Of a stretch of 64,000 nt of DNA, positions 55,532-64,000 are shown one piece after another. The DNA is from Megaera sp965229545 (GTDB lineage: Bacteria; Pseudomonadota; Alphaproteobacteria; Rickettsiales; Rickettsiaceae). How positions within the stretch are numbered: the first letter of the stretch is position 1; the number at the start of each line of letters is the position of its first letter. Both the position numbers and the translations under genes were made by a program. The DNA lies in NCBI GenBank assembly GCA_965229545.1, contig OZ245887.1:248001-312000 (forward strand). Direction: 5' to 3'. Under the pieces are notes generated by a model. It had not been told where the DNA came from. It searched no databases and saw nothing but the letters and a program-made list of their open reading frames with translations.

Positions 55532-58500
55532 ATACAGAGTTGTACAATCGTATTAGGATAAATGCTATTTATGGCTTCAGGAAAGCCTTTTAATCCATCA
55601 ACGCATGCTACATATATCTGTTTTATCCCTCTGTTCTTTAGCTCAGTTACAACCTGCATCCAAAACTTGGAACCTTCATTTTTACCGACCCAGATCCCCA
55701 GTAATTCCTTTTTCCCTTCCATGTTAACACCTATTGCAAGATATACCGCTTTGTTAATTACTGTATGATTATCCCTTGCTTTAACGTGTATGCAATCCAA
55801 ATATAATATTGGATATACATCGTCTAGGGACCTGTTTTGCCATGTAGTAACTTCTTCTATTACTCCGTCAGTGACAGTTGATATAAGGTCCTTGGAAATA
55901 TTGGTCTGGTATATCTCCTCTAAATGGCCCTGTATCTCACTGACAGTCATCCCTCTTGCATATAGTGAAATCACTTTATCATCAAAACCACTAAATCTCC
56001 TAACTCCTTCAGGAATCAATTGAGGTTCAAATTCTCCTTCCCTGTCCCCTTGAAACATCTACGGTAATCTGATGACCGTCGTCATCTATAATCGTTTTTT
56101 CATAACTGCCGTTGCGACGATTATTATCGCTCTTGATTATCTTACTATGTTTAGAATAACCTAGATCGTGTTCTAATTCACTTTCAAGAATTCTCTCTAC
56201 TATTTGCTTTTTAAGTTTATTAAATAATCCACCCGCGACCAAATAATTCAGATGGATCTGCTTTTGATAGTAATTCTTCGACTAATTTAGTATTTATATC
56301 TACTTCTTTTTCTGCTAATTTTTTAGCCATTTTTTCCTCTGTATTTAAGTTGCTTTTTTATAGTATCTTCTACTATATCCTTTTGTAACTTACACAAACT
56401 ATATGACAGACTCTACTTATTGGAATAGTAAATTTAAAAATAACCTCTCCATGTATATTATTTTCAGCCCAGATTCGCCCCCCATGAGCTTCTATAGCTA
56501 ACTTACACAGAGCCAGCCCTAATCCTCTTTATCCATTAGGAATAGCACCGGATTTGGTACGACTATTTGAACCAATCGTAAATGGCTCAAATATAATATT
56601 TAACTCTTCTTGTGGTATTTCTCCCTTATTACTTATGCTAAATTTAAGCTCAGAGTTACTTCTTTCCAGGCTTACGGTTATGTGTCCCCTTCTTGGCTAT
56701 GCTTTATCGCATTAACAATTAAACTATCAATAGCTGAAGTTATATAGTGTCGATCACATTCAATTAGTATATTATCTTCAATTCTGTTTAGAAAATTCAG
56801 GTTCTTTTGCTCTAGATATAACTTTTGGCAATATTCTAGCCTATCATATAAAAGCTCGCTTAAATTTAACTGATTTTTATTTAAGTAATATTTCATAGTA
56901 CCAAGTTTTGAAACATCAATTAAATTGTTTACCAGGGTAAGCAGTCTATCAAAGTTTTTAGCAATATTCCTGGCCATTTCCTTGCGTTCTTTTTCAGTTA
57001 GCTGGTCATAATATTCATAAAGTATCTGGCCTGTTGTGGTAATACCGGTAATTGGAGTATGCCCCTCATGTTCAATATTCTGCAAGAATTCATTTTTTAT
57101 TTTTAACGCCTTTTCCAAACTTATAACATGATCTTGTAGCTGATTACCTAAATGAAGTACTGATCTTCAATAAGCTGACTTTGTTCCTGTTTTGGTTTTA
57201 AAAATGCAATTAATACAGTACTTATTAATAACAGAAAATAAATTATTTTAAATTGCAGATTTGCAATATAATCAGGGACAAAATCAAGCTCTATATAATT
57301 TTCATAAAGCCAGATAGACATAGCTACTCCGCTTATAATCATTGAAATTGCAACCTGCGCCATCGCATTAGGAGTGAAACTGTTATTAAACCAGTAATTA
57401 GCACCGCTACATTTATTTGGTTAAATAGACTTATAACAACGAGTAAACTACTGCAAAAAACTAGGTTGTAAAATACAGTTATATTCCATAAAACAGAAAT
57501 AAATATTTTATTCTTAAATTTTTCGAGCCATACCGGGTAAGTTATAAATACAACCGATAGGACTAATGCTGAATAATATATGAAATTAAGAATAGTCATA
57601 TATTGTTCTTGTAAATTTTTCGGGAGTGTATAAGCATTGGAAAATATTATAATCGTAGAAAACAAGCCAAAATAAACAAATATTTTTTCTTCTTTGGGAG
57701 TATTATTCTGGCAAAATTTAATAAAACTAAATGTTTTAATGGAGTGGAAAAAACGATTAATTTTCCTTTTTCTCTCCCATCTTAGAGCCTCAAGCGGGGA
57801 TTTATCTTTAATACCAACCCATCCACCTTTTTCGCCTAACATATAATGGCTTCCCATAAAAAATATCAGGTTACCAAGCATACCTGGCATAATGCTGTCT
57901 ACTTTTGAGAAGACTTTAAAATAAATTACCGTAACAAATCCTGCAACCATTCCAATTAGTACTGCTGTCTTAGAACTACGAAAACCGAAGATGGCTAATA
58001 TTAATGGGACCGATACTATCGGCATATAAAATCCATGAGACGCTAAAATCATTTCAAGTAAATTTGTTGACCAAAAACTTAATAACAACCCTGTAATTCC
58101 TATAAATAAAGAAGAAATCCGGATCAATAATAAAGTTTTTTGCTCTGATAACCTAACCCCTAAAGATTGACATAAATCATAAGAAAATAATACCGAGGAA
58201 GTATTAATATAAGAATCGGCAGTAGACATTATCATTACCATAATTCCTATTATAAAAAATCCTTTAAACCCGTCAGGGCAATAATTATCTAAAACATATT
58301 GCAGTACATTGCTTTCATTTATATTCGTTACATTATCAGCTAGTAGTAATACACCGGCAAAATCAACTAGCATATAAAAACAACTAATAACAATTCCAGA
58401 AATGATAAAAGCTCTAGCAATTTGCATAGTGCTTTTAGCCATTGTTATCCTTTGAAAAAGAGCTGGATCGAGTCCAGGAATCATGAAGAATAAAAATAGT

Positions 58501-58838
58501 AATATTACACTGCTAAACCTTGGGTTACCAATATTTAAAACCTCTTTATAATCAAAAAGAGGTTTTGTTATTAAAATGTTTGAAATTTCATCTACGCTGC
58601 TTATTTCTTTCCAGATTAAAAAAACCATCATGGGAATTATTACCCCGAAAGTAAAAAATTGGATCATATCGGTAAAAGTTACAGATTTAATACCTCCTAA
58701 AGTGGAATAAGTAATAACTACTAAACTGGCAAATATTAAAATATAAATATTTATCTCCCTAAATCAGTAATTAAGTAAAATTGTGAAAATTGTATCGCTA
58801 TATTCCCTATTGCAGGAATAATTCCTGAGACTATAGTA

Positions 58839-59970
58839 TTACTCCGGCCTTTAAATATTGAACTAACATTAGAGAAATGATATAATGATATTGTATCAAG
58901 AGTAATAACAAAATGTCTAATAAAAAATTATCACCAAGCGATCTCAAGATATTAAGAAAGAAAGCAGTGGAAGCAATAGTTATACATGGAATAAGCAAGA
59001 AACAAGCATCTATTACCTTTGGGTTTTCTAGGAGTTCTATATGGAAATATCTTAAAGAGTACAAAATTTCTAAGGAAGAAAGCTTTCGCTATAAGAAGCG
59101 AGGAGTAAAGGTAGGAACAGGATCTAAAATCAGTAAAAATCAAGAAGAGGAATTAAAATCTAAAATTTTATCACATACACCTGATGAATTGGGAATGGAT
59201 TATACGTTATGGAATAGTAAAGTGGTACAAGAATATATAGAATCCAATTACCTTTATCAGTATAACAGGCGTTCTATAAGAAAAATTATGAATAGATTGG
59301 GTTTTACGTCTCAAAAACCAATTAAATCAGCCTATCAACGTAATCCAGAGAAGATAAAAGAATGGTTAACAGTCACATATCCAGAAATCAAGTCTCGTGC
59401 AATGAAAGAAAGTGCTAGAATTTATTGGGGAGATGAAATGGGGATACAATCAACAGATAATCGAGGTAAAACATATGGTCTTAAAGGCAAGACCCCAGCA
59501 ATTAAGAGAAGTGGCTCAAGATTTAAATGTAATATGCTAGCTGCTATTAGTCCGCAAGGGTTTATGAACTGGATGGTATTTGAAGATAATTTTACCAGCA
59601 AAAAGTGTATTGAATTTTTAGGTAGACTGATCAGACAAATTAAGCAGAAAATATTTTTGATATTAGATAATCATAGAGTGCATCACAGTAAAAAGGTAAA
59701 AGCTTATGTAGAAAGACATAAGGACAAGCTAGAATTGTTTTATTTACCATCATATTGTCCTGATATGAATCCACAAGAACTTGTAAACCAAGATGTCAAA
59801 GCTAACTCCAATAATTTTCGAGTACTAAAATCAGTAAAAGATTTAACAATTAATGTACGGTCCTATTTAACACAAATTCAGTTTAATGGTATAAAAATTC
59901 AAAATTATTTTAAAAAGAAAGAAATAGCTTATGCTACTATATAATGTTCAATATTTAAAGGCCAGAGTAA
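58839..59970 (+). mobile_element. IS630-family element (copy 5)
   Basis: 1132 bp with family ends and a TA duplication (58837-58838, 59971-59972). It is the only copy in plus orientation here and lies within the symporter part of the decayed receptor kinase. Confidence 0.95.
58913..59944 (+). CDS. IS630-family transposase (copy 5)
   Basis: Complete 343-residue frame, helix-turn-helix and DDE motifs intact, with KISKEE and HRVHHS. Probably active. Confidence 0.95.
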   Translation: MSNKKLSPSDLKILRKKAVEAIVIHGISKKQASITFGFSRSSIWKYLKEYKISKEESFRYKKRGVKVGTGSKISKNQEEELKSKILSHTPDELGMDYTLWNSKVVQEYIESNYLYQYNRRSIRKIMNRLGFTSQKPIKSAYQRNPEKIKEWLTVTYPEIKSRAMKESARIYWGDEMGIQSTDNRGKTYGLKGKTPAIKRSGSRFKCNMLAAISPQGFMNWMVFEDNFTSKKCIEFLGRLIRQIKQKIFLILDNHRVHHSKKVKAYVERHKDKLELFYLPSYCPDMNPQELVNQDVKANSNNFRVLKSVKDLTINVRSYLTQIQFNGIKIQNYFKKKEIAYATI

Positions 59971-60454
59971 TAATTACACGGACCTCTTTTCCATATATAC
60001 TACCCATAGCTTCAGCTACTGATAACTTTCCTAAAAATTCCTTCATACGCGGAGCATAAAAATAAGCGATTACAAAAAACGATATTCCGTCAGCTATCCC
60101 AAGAATTATAAAATATAATCCATTATTATAGGTTTCTATTAAGTTGAGTGAAACAACACTACCGAAAATCCACGTTGCAACTATGGTGGCCACTATAGTT
60201 GCAGTACTGAAATTTCTATTACCTATAGCATACTCTCGTATGTTTTTTATACCTTGTCCTGATGCTAGGCCAAAAATTAAATTTAATAATAAAAATGCGG
60301 CTATAACTGCTATATCAAAATTCATAATATTTATTTACAGTAATTTAAGAATGGAATTAAGAGTTTAATAACGATAATATATTTTGCACCTAAAGTACAT
60401 ACCTAACAATTTCATATTTAGCAGGAATAATTATAAGAACCATGTTTTGCTATT

Positions 60455-60862
60455 TTAATAGCTATTAAGGGATTTAATTAATATATCTTTAATGGTTTTC
60501 AAATTTTCGTGAGCATAGGGTACGAACTGATTACCCCAAACTGTTTTAGGAAATAGTTTGTCATTCCTGAACCTAGCAACAATATGAACATGCAGCTGGG
60601 AAACAACGTTACCGATAGTGGCAATATTCAATTTGTCCGGTTTAAATTTATCCTGAAGAATTTTGGCTACTTTTCTTATTTCCCAATTAAATAAGTCATA
60701 ATCAGACTGCTGAAGATCGGTAATTTCTATAATATTATTTTTCATAGGTATTAAAACAAGCCATGGATAATCAGAATTATCAATTAATCTTATTTGACAC
60801 AATTTTAAACCAGTTAAATAATGACTATCTCTTTCTAGAATTGGGTCTAGCTTAAAACTCAT
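60455..60862 (-). CDS. HIT-family nucleotide-binding protein
   Basis: Histidine-triad hydrolase or transferase acting on nucleoside phosphates. The 135-residue protein has the opening FKLDPILERDSHYLTGLKLC, YPWLVLIPMKNNIIEITDL, and the triad QLHVHIVARFRND, where the order is HxHxx with a non-histidine third position, as in several bacterial HIT subfamilies. It starts 8 bases after the ELM1-like gene, on the same strand. Confidence 0.88.
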   Translation of the reverse strand: MSFKLDPILERDSHYLTGLKLCQIRLIDNSDYPWLVLIPMKNNIIEITDLQQSDYDLFNWEIRKVAKILQDKFKPDKLNIATIGNVVSQLHVHIVARFRNDKLFPKTVWGNQFVPYAHENLKTIKDILIKSLNSY

Positions 60863-60870
60863 AAAAATAT

Positions 60871-61872
60871 TTATATTTTTTCCTTAAGAACTATTTTATT
60901 AATAATTCCTATAACTTTATCTATTTCATAAAGGGGCTCGTAATCATATTTTTCCAGAAAGGCGGTATTGTAATCGAGGACTCGTGCAATACCTAAATCT
61001 ATTAATTGTTGGATAAAAAATCTATGTTTTTTGAGTGTAAAGTTTTCCGGATAGAAAATGTAAATTGGCTGACCTGTACTTGCTGCTTCGCTGCACATAG
61101 AAATTGAATCAGCGGTAATGATTATATATTCTCCTCCTCCTATAATTCCTGGATATGGATTTGGTAAATTCTCTTCCGTATCATAAATTATATGTGGCCA
61201 AGGAAATTTATTTTTAAATATTTCTTTTACGTATTTTGGTGTTCTTCTGCTAAAACTAATAAATACTGGTAAGGAATGATATACCGACAGAGCAAGAATT
61301 TTATTAGATAAAAATTCTGAAGCTTCAGCAGTAAATTTATAACTTTTGGTTGATCCACCTATAATAACCGCAATAAAATTTTGGGGTTCGGGATAATTAG
61401 TTCTGAATGTGGATTTAGTTTGCAGCATCGAACTTTGCACATTATTCAAAGCTCCAATTATTCTAACTATATTAGGTAATGTATAATTATAATTATCATG
61501 CTGAGGAAGAATTACTAAATCAAATAACTTTGGATGCAACCCTGGACGCATAATTTGAATGATCTTAATTTTATTATTGAACTTCCTTTTTAGGTAAATT
61601 GCTAAAGCAGCAGTTCTTCTACCTGAAGAAATAATAATATCAGGGGGATTCTGAGATTTTAACTCGTCTAAAACTGATTTTTTTATATTTACCGGCCAGA
61701 AAGCAAGTAGAAAGTTCGGTAAACTACTAAAATTATTATATTGAATATTTTTTACTTGATGTTTTGGACTCAATCTAGAGGCTAAAGCTAAAGCTTGGTT
61801 AGCTCCTCCTGTCCGGTTATCAACTAACACCCAAATATCAGGATATGATTTATTGTTTAAATCTGAGCTCAT
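60871..61872 (-). CDS. ELM1-like (mitochondrial fission ELM1 family) protein
   Basis: Protein of the GT-B-like family named after plant ELM1, widespread in alphaproteobacteria with unknown function. From ATG 61872 (MSSDLNNKSYPDIWVLVDNR) it shows TGGANQALALASRLS, PPDIIISSGRRTAALAIYLK, IQIMRPGLHPKLFDLVILPQ HD and the second half GGSTKSYKFTAEASEFLSNK, IITADSISMCSEAASTGQPI. The last block resembles a sugar-nucleotide site, so a glycosyltransferase-like activity is possible. The frame is open to 61932, and I chose the later start because the family motif begins soon after it. Confidence 0.85.
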   Translation of the reverse strand: MSSDLNNKSYPDIWVLVDNRTGGANQALALASRLSPKHQVKNIQYNNFSSLPNFLLAFWPVNIKKSVLDELKSQNPPDIIISSGRRTAALAIYLKRKFNNKIKIIQIMRPGLHPKLFDLVILPQHDNYNYTLPNIVRIIGALNNVQSSMLQTKSTFRTNYPEPQNFIAVIIGGSTKSYKFTAEASEFLSNKILALSVYHSLPVFISFSRRTPKYVKEIFKNKFPWPHIIYDTEENLPNPYPGIIGGGEYIIITADSISMCSEAASTGQPIYIFYPENFTLKKHRFFIQQLIDLGIARVLDYNTAFLEKYDYEPLYEIDKVIGIINKIVLKEKI

Positions 61873-62132
61873 ATTAACCAATTTAATAAAATTGTGGTAA
61901 ATAACCAATAAATAGCTGTGATGAACGGACATTTATGCAGGTTAAATAATGATATTTATGCCACATAAAGTTTCCCACATTTTCTTTTAAGTGATACCCT
62001 AGAAATTTAAGGTTTAACATGATAAATAAAGTTGTTATAATTCGTCATTATTATCATACACTAAAATGCAACTCAAATTGCACGAGGTGTTTTAGATAAT
62101 AAGTTTTTAAGTTAATTTATGGAGATTTAGTT

Positions 62133-62573
62133 ATGTTAAAAAAAATTGCATTAGCTTTCTGCGCAATGTTTCTACTTGCTGGTTGTAGCTCTTCAGTAGG
62201 AAAACATGGCAGTGCCCACTCTCATGCTGCCGCTTTCGAAAAAGAAGCAGGATCCAAAGTATTCTTTAGCTATGATAGTTCTTCTATTTCACATGAAGCT
62301 CAGCAGACCTTGATGCGTCAAGCAAAATGGTTAAAAGATCATCCAACCATTAATGTTATAATTGCAGGTCATTGCGATGAGAGAGGTACAAGAGAGTACA
62401 ATATTGCTCTCGGCGAAAGAAGAGCCAACGCAGTTAAGGGTTTCTTAGCACACCATGGTGTTGACTCAAAACGTATTGAGACCATTTCTTATGGTAAAGA
62501 AAGACCAGAAGTTATGGGTGATAACGAAGCAGCATGGAGCAAAAATCGTAGAGGTGTTACTGAGCTTAAGTAA
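62133..62573 (+). CDS. pal: Peptidoglycan-associated lipoprotein Pal
   Basis: Outer-membrane lipoprotein of the Tol-Pal system. Signal peptide LKKIALAFCAMFLLAGCSSS with lipobox LAGC, a short linker, then an OmpA-like peptidoglycan-binding domain: KVFFSYDSSSISHEAQQTL, NVIIAGHCDERGTREYNIAL, GERRANAVKGFLAHHGV, TISYGKERPEV and NRRGVTEL. The diaminopimelate-contacting DERGTREYN is intact. 146 residues. A clean terminator follows. No tol gene is adjacent in the window. Confidence 0.96.
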   Translation: MLKKIALAFCAMFLLAGCSSSVGKHGSAHSHAAAFEKEAGSKVFFSYDSSSISHEAQQTLMRQAKWLKDHPTINVIIAGHCDERGTREYNIALGERRANAVKGFLAHHGVDSKRIETISYGKERPEVMGDNEAAWSKNRRGVTELK

Positions 62574-62599
62574 TAAGCAAACAGTATAAATTACCTTAG

Positions 62600-62636
62600 A
62601 AAAGCCAGTTAAATATAGTTTAGCTGGCTTTTTTGT
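62600..62636 (+). terminator. Intrinsic terminator of pal
   Basis: AAGCCAG pairs with CTGGCTT, extended by TAAA/TTTA around a small loop, and is followed by TTTTTTG. It begins about 28 bases after the pal stop, in the right orientation. Confidence 0.88.
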
Positions 62637-62975
62637 TGGAAAAATCTGTGGATCCATTTACTTATAAATATTGTAGAAGAAACGGTCCAGCAAACTTATA
62701 CTCTCCACTTAAAAAACAATTGTAAACTAGAAGTATTGTTCTAATTTCATTAGATGTTTTATTCCTATTTCCAATATAATTCTTTGAGAAAAATACAATC
62801 ACCTAAAAAAGCCATTAATTGGAGCAAAATTGTAAGTGTATCATCAGCTAAGAAGTTTGGCTGCAAACTAAAAAAATAATTCTTAGTATCAAGTCACTAA
62901 TATTAAACTGAAAATTTATTTGTGTAATCATATCTATAAATTACGCCGAGAACTAAAAGTTTACTAGCTAATAAT
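62637..62975. other. Intergenic region, no gene seen
   Basis: 339 AT-rich bases between the pal terminator and the stop of the MurU-like gene. All frames are short. No tRNA, repeat or convincing hairpin was found. Confidence 0.5.
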
Positions 62976-63755
62976 TTATATATTACCGTAAGCAAGCATA
63001 TCAATTTCAATTTTAACTAAATCTTCTGGTCTGCTTGCGTGATACCATCTTGCATCTTTTGTCTTAATACCAAATATTTTATTGCTGTTTAAATAGTATT
63101 CTTTTAAAGAAAAAACTTTAAGAGGGTTTTTTGCTATAGTAGGAGGCTTTAATATACTAAGTCCTGTATACATAAAACTGTAATTACCTTCTATATCTGG
63201 CCTACTAAGCCTACCGCTGCTATCCATTTCAAAATCTCCATGCAAGCCAGTATATCCGACTGCTTTATCATACGGCTGCAAAAGAAGTAAAAAATCCATT
63301 TTTTCTGGATTCCACTCCTTAACCATATCTTTAAAAATGTTATAATTTGTCCGCAGTATAGTATCAGTATTTAAGGTAAATACAGGTTTATCTCCTAATA
63401 TTTCCTTGGCATTTTTTATAGCCCCTCCGGTTTCCAATAATTCTTCTTCATATATAGTTATAATTTCGGCAGAATCCTGATTATTAACTATATATTCCTT
63501 TAAAGATTCCTCTACTTGTTTACGAAGGTAATGCGTATTAATAACAATTTTCTTGAAAGCATAGGTTTTGCATAAGTCCAAAGCATGATGCAATATCGGC
63601 TTACCAAGGACAGGGATAAGTGATTTAGGGCTATTTTCAGTTAAATGCCTCATCCGTGACCCTAAACCAGCTGCAAAAAGCATAATAGTATCAATAGGAG
63701 GTTGGTTTAACACTACCTTATTCTCTGCTATTTTATTAATTAAATTTGTAGCCAT
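62976..63755 (-). CDS. Nucleotidyltransferase, MurU-like
   Basis: Sugar-1-phosphate nucleotidyltransferase. The 259-residue protein has the nucleotide-binding signature FAAGLGSRMRHLTENSPKSL with PVLGKPILHHALDL, metal aspartate in TLNTDTILR, and a C-terminal block FSFMYTGLSILKPP-like before a short tail. The size and the gene just upstream (an AmgK-like kinase) fit the MurU type, which makes UDP-MurNAc from MurNAc 1-phosphate in peptidoglycan recycling. Other sugar nucleotides cannot be excluded. Confidence 0.8.
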   Translation of the reverse strand: MATNLINKIAENKVVLNQPPIDTIMLFAAGLGSRMRHLTENSPKSLIPVLGKPILHHALDLCKTYAFKKIVINTHYLRKQVEESLKEYIVNNQDSAEIITIYEEELLETGGAIKNAKEILGDKPVFTLNTDTILRTNYNIFKDMVKEWNPEKMDFLLLLQPYDKAVGYTGLHGDFEMDSSGRLSRPDIEGNYSFMYTGLSILKPPTIAKNPLKVFSLKEYYLNSNKIFGIKTKDARWYHASRPEDLVKIEIDMLAYGNI

Positions 63756-63771
63756 TATAGTATTTTACTAT

Positions 63772-64000
63772 TTAATTAATAATCTTATCAAACCAATTTT
63801 TTAATTTTAACATTATTGGATGCAAGAGATCATGATTTAAATACTCAAGTACTAAGGGTATATATCGTAAATAATTACTGTTTTTATCTCTAATATATTT
63901 TCTGGCAAAGACCCCTAAAATTCGTAAGTTTCTTTGAGCCCCTAGAATATGATAATCTACTAAAACGTCTGGTAACTCTAGTTTTTTTTCCGCAGCAAAA
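63772..64000 (-). CDS. AmgK-like sugar kinase, C-terminal part (cut by window edge)
   Basis: The minus-strand frame enters from 64000 as FAAEKKLELPDVLVDYHILG, then AQRNLRILGVFARKYIRDKN, and ends FDKIIN at 63772. LGAQRNLRILGIFAR is characteristic of the aminoglycoside-phosphotransferase-fold anomeric MurNAc/GlcNAc kinases. It lies 16 bases before the MurU-like gene on the same strand, the amgK-murU arrangement. The catalytic part is outside the window. Confidence 0.75.
   Translation of the reverse strand, partial: FAAEKKLELPDVLVDYHILGAQRNLRILGVFARKYIRDKNSNYLRYIPLVLEYLNHDLLHPIMLKLKNWFDKIIN

Larger units (their letters stand above)
53661..56413 (-). mobile_element. IS256-family element (copy E), interrupted by copy D
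   Basis: One full minus-strand element in two parts (53661-54159 and 55532-56413) with intact outer repeats. It is flanked by an 8-bp duplication TACTTATT (53653-53660 and 56414-56421). Its transposase shows the same two frameshifts as the other copies and is split at the LCIVHMARN motif by copy D. It was inserted at the very end of the symporter-kinase pseudogene. Confidence 0.93.
56414..60325 (-). pseudogene. Sodium:solute symporter-sensor histidine kinase fusion, decayed
   Basis: Minus-strand gene of about 920 codons if repaired. It starts MNFDIAVIAAFLLLNLIFGL and reads to SIYGKEVRVI, where IS630 copy 5 sits (58839-59970). Beyond it come a shift near 58760 and then the symporter core YSTLGGIKSVTFTDMIQFFT, QRITMAKSTMQIARAFIISG, MIMSTADSYINTSSVLFS. 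Then follow a membrane segment (57363-57148) and the kinase: H-box FLQNIEHEGHTPITGI, N-box SAIDSLIVNAIKHSQ, and, after another shift and a TAA, GLGLALCKLAIEAHGG. The layout resembles CbrA-like receptors, where a transporter domain is linked to a kinase. At least four lesions plus two IS elements make it dead. Its partner regulator is not in the window. Confidence 0.88.

Noticed and set aside
1..64000. CRISPR arrays and restriction or toxin-antitoxin systems
   Set aside because: No regularly spaced repeats and no recognisable Cas, nuclease or toxin-antitoxin proteins were seen. The repeats present are IS copies, one 13-bp duplication and one inverted repeat.

Overview
The window is AT-rich bacterial DNA whose gene content and order point to the Rickettsiaceae: a Rickettsia-like citrate synthase reading frame, a divK-pleD pair, an ELM1-like protein, TlyC, a TraX-family protein and an atpHAGDC block, in a genome crowded with insertion sequences and broken genes. 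The mix of IS amplification and fresh pseudogenes (single nonsense codons, single-base indels, one 13-bp tandem duplication) suggests an obligate symbiont of an arthropod or protist in an active phase of genome decay. Some single-base indels lie in homopolymer runs and could be assembly errors. The nonsense codons, the duplication and the IS insertions cannot be explained that way.

Layout. 1-2.1 kb: groEL (cut by the window edge) and groES behind a sigma-32-like promoter, then a family 2 glycosyltransferase, all on minus. 2.2-7.7 kb (plus): holC, a divK with an amber codon, pleD, murJ, a TraX-family gene, rpmG and rpsP, then tRNA-Thr. 7.9-9.7 kb: two IS256-family copies abutting each other. 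9.8-18.5 kb: ppa and broken htpG and elbB, interleaved with four genes typical of nonribosomal peptide or polyketide loci (an MbtH protein, a type II thioesterase, an Sfp-type phosphopantetheinyl transferase and a decayed ABC exporter) but no synthetase. 18.6-24 kb: a decayed phage/plasmid-type replication module on minus, split by two IS630-family copies. 24.6-31 kb: a broken coiled-coil protein with a ubiquitin-interacting-like motif, tlyC, ybeY, rpe, a broken universal stress gene, a TAXI binding protein beside a GltP-type carrier, cutA and queD. 31-36.1 kb: atpCDGAH on minus (transcribed H-A-G-D-C), running into queD and cutA. 36.2-39.2 kb: an MFS carrier, then ruvA and ruvB, both broken. 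39.3-44.4 kb: a sodium:solute symporter pseudogene riddled with IS630, IS256 and IS481 copies. 44.4-50.5 kb: phosphohexomutase, tsaB, dapB, flavin reductase, amino-acid binding lipoprotein, rluD-like gene and a uracil-DNA glycosylase. 50.6-53.6 kb: a frameshifted gltA, tRNA-Leu and a TPP riboswitch in front of an MFS gene. 53.7-60.3 kb: one IS256 copy nested in another, then a symporter-histidine kinase pseudogene split by IS630. 60.5-64 kb: HIT protein, ELM1-like protein, pal, and a MurU-like/AmgK-like pair.

Function. The intact genes give chaperones, ATP synthase, ribosome and tRNA maturation, peptidoglycan synthesis and recycling (murJ, dapB, MurU/AmgK, pal), and importers for host metabolites. 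The broken genes fall mainly in signalling (divK, the symporter-kinase), recombination (ruvAB), stress (htpG, universal stress protein, elbB) and mobile or secondary-metabolite functions. The most notable signals are the thiamine-riboswitch-controlled MFS carrier, the scattered NRPS accessory genes, and an IS256 family in which every long copy carries the same two frameshifts yet at least one such copy inserted into another.
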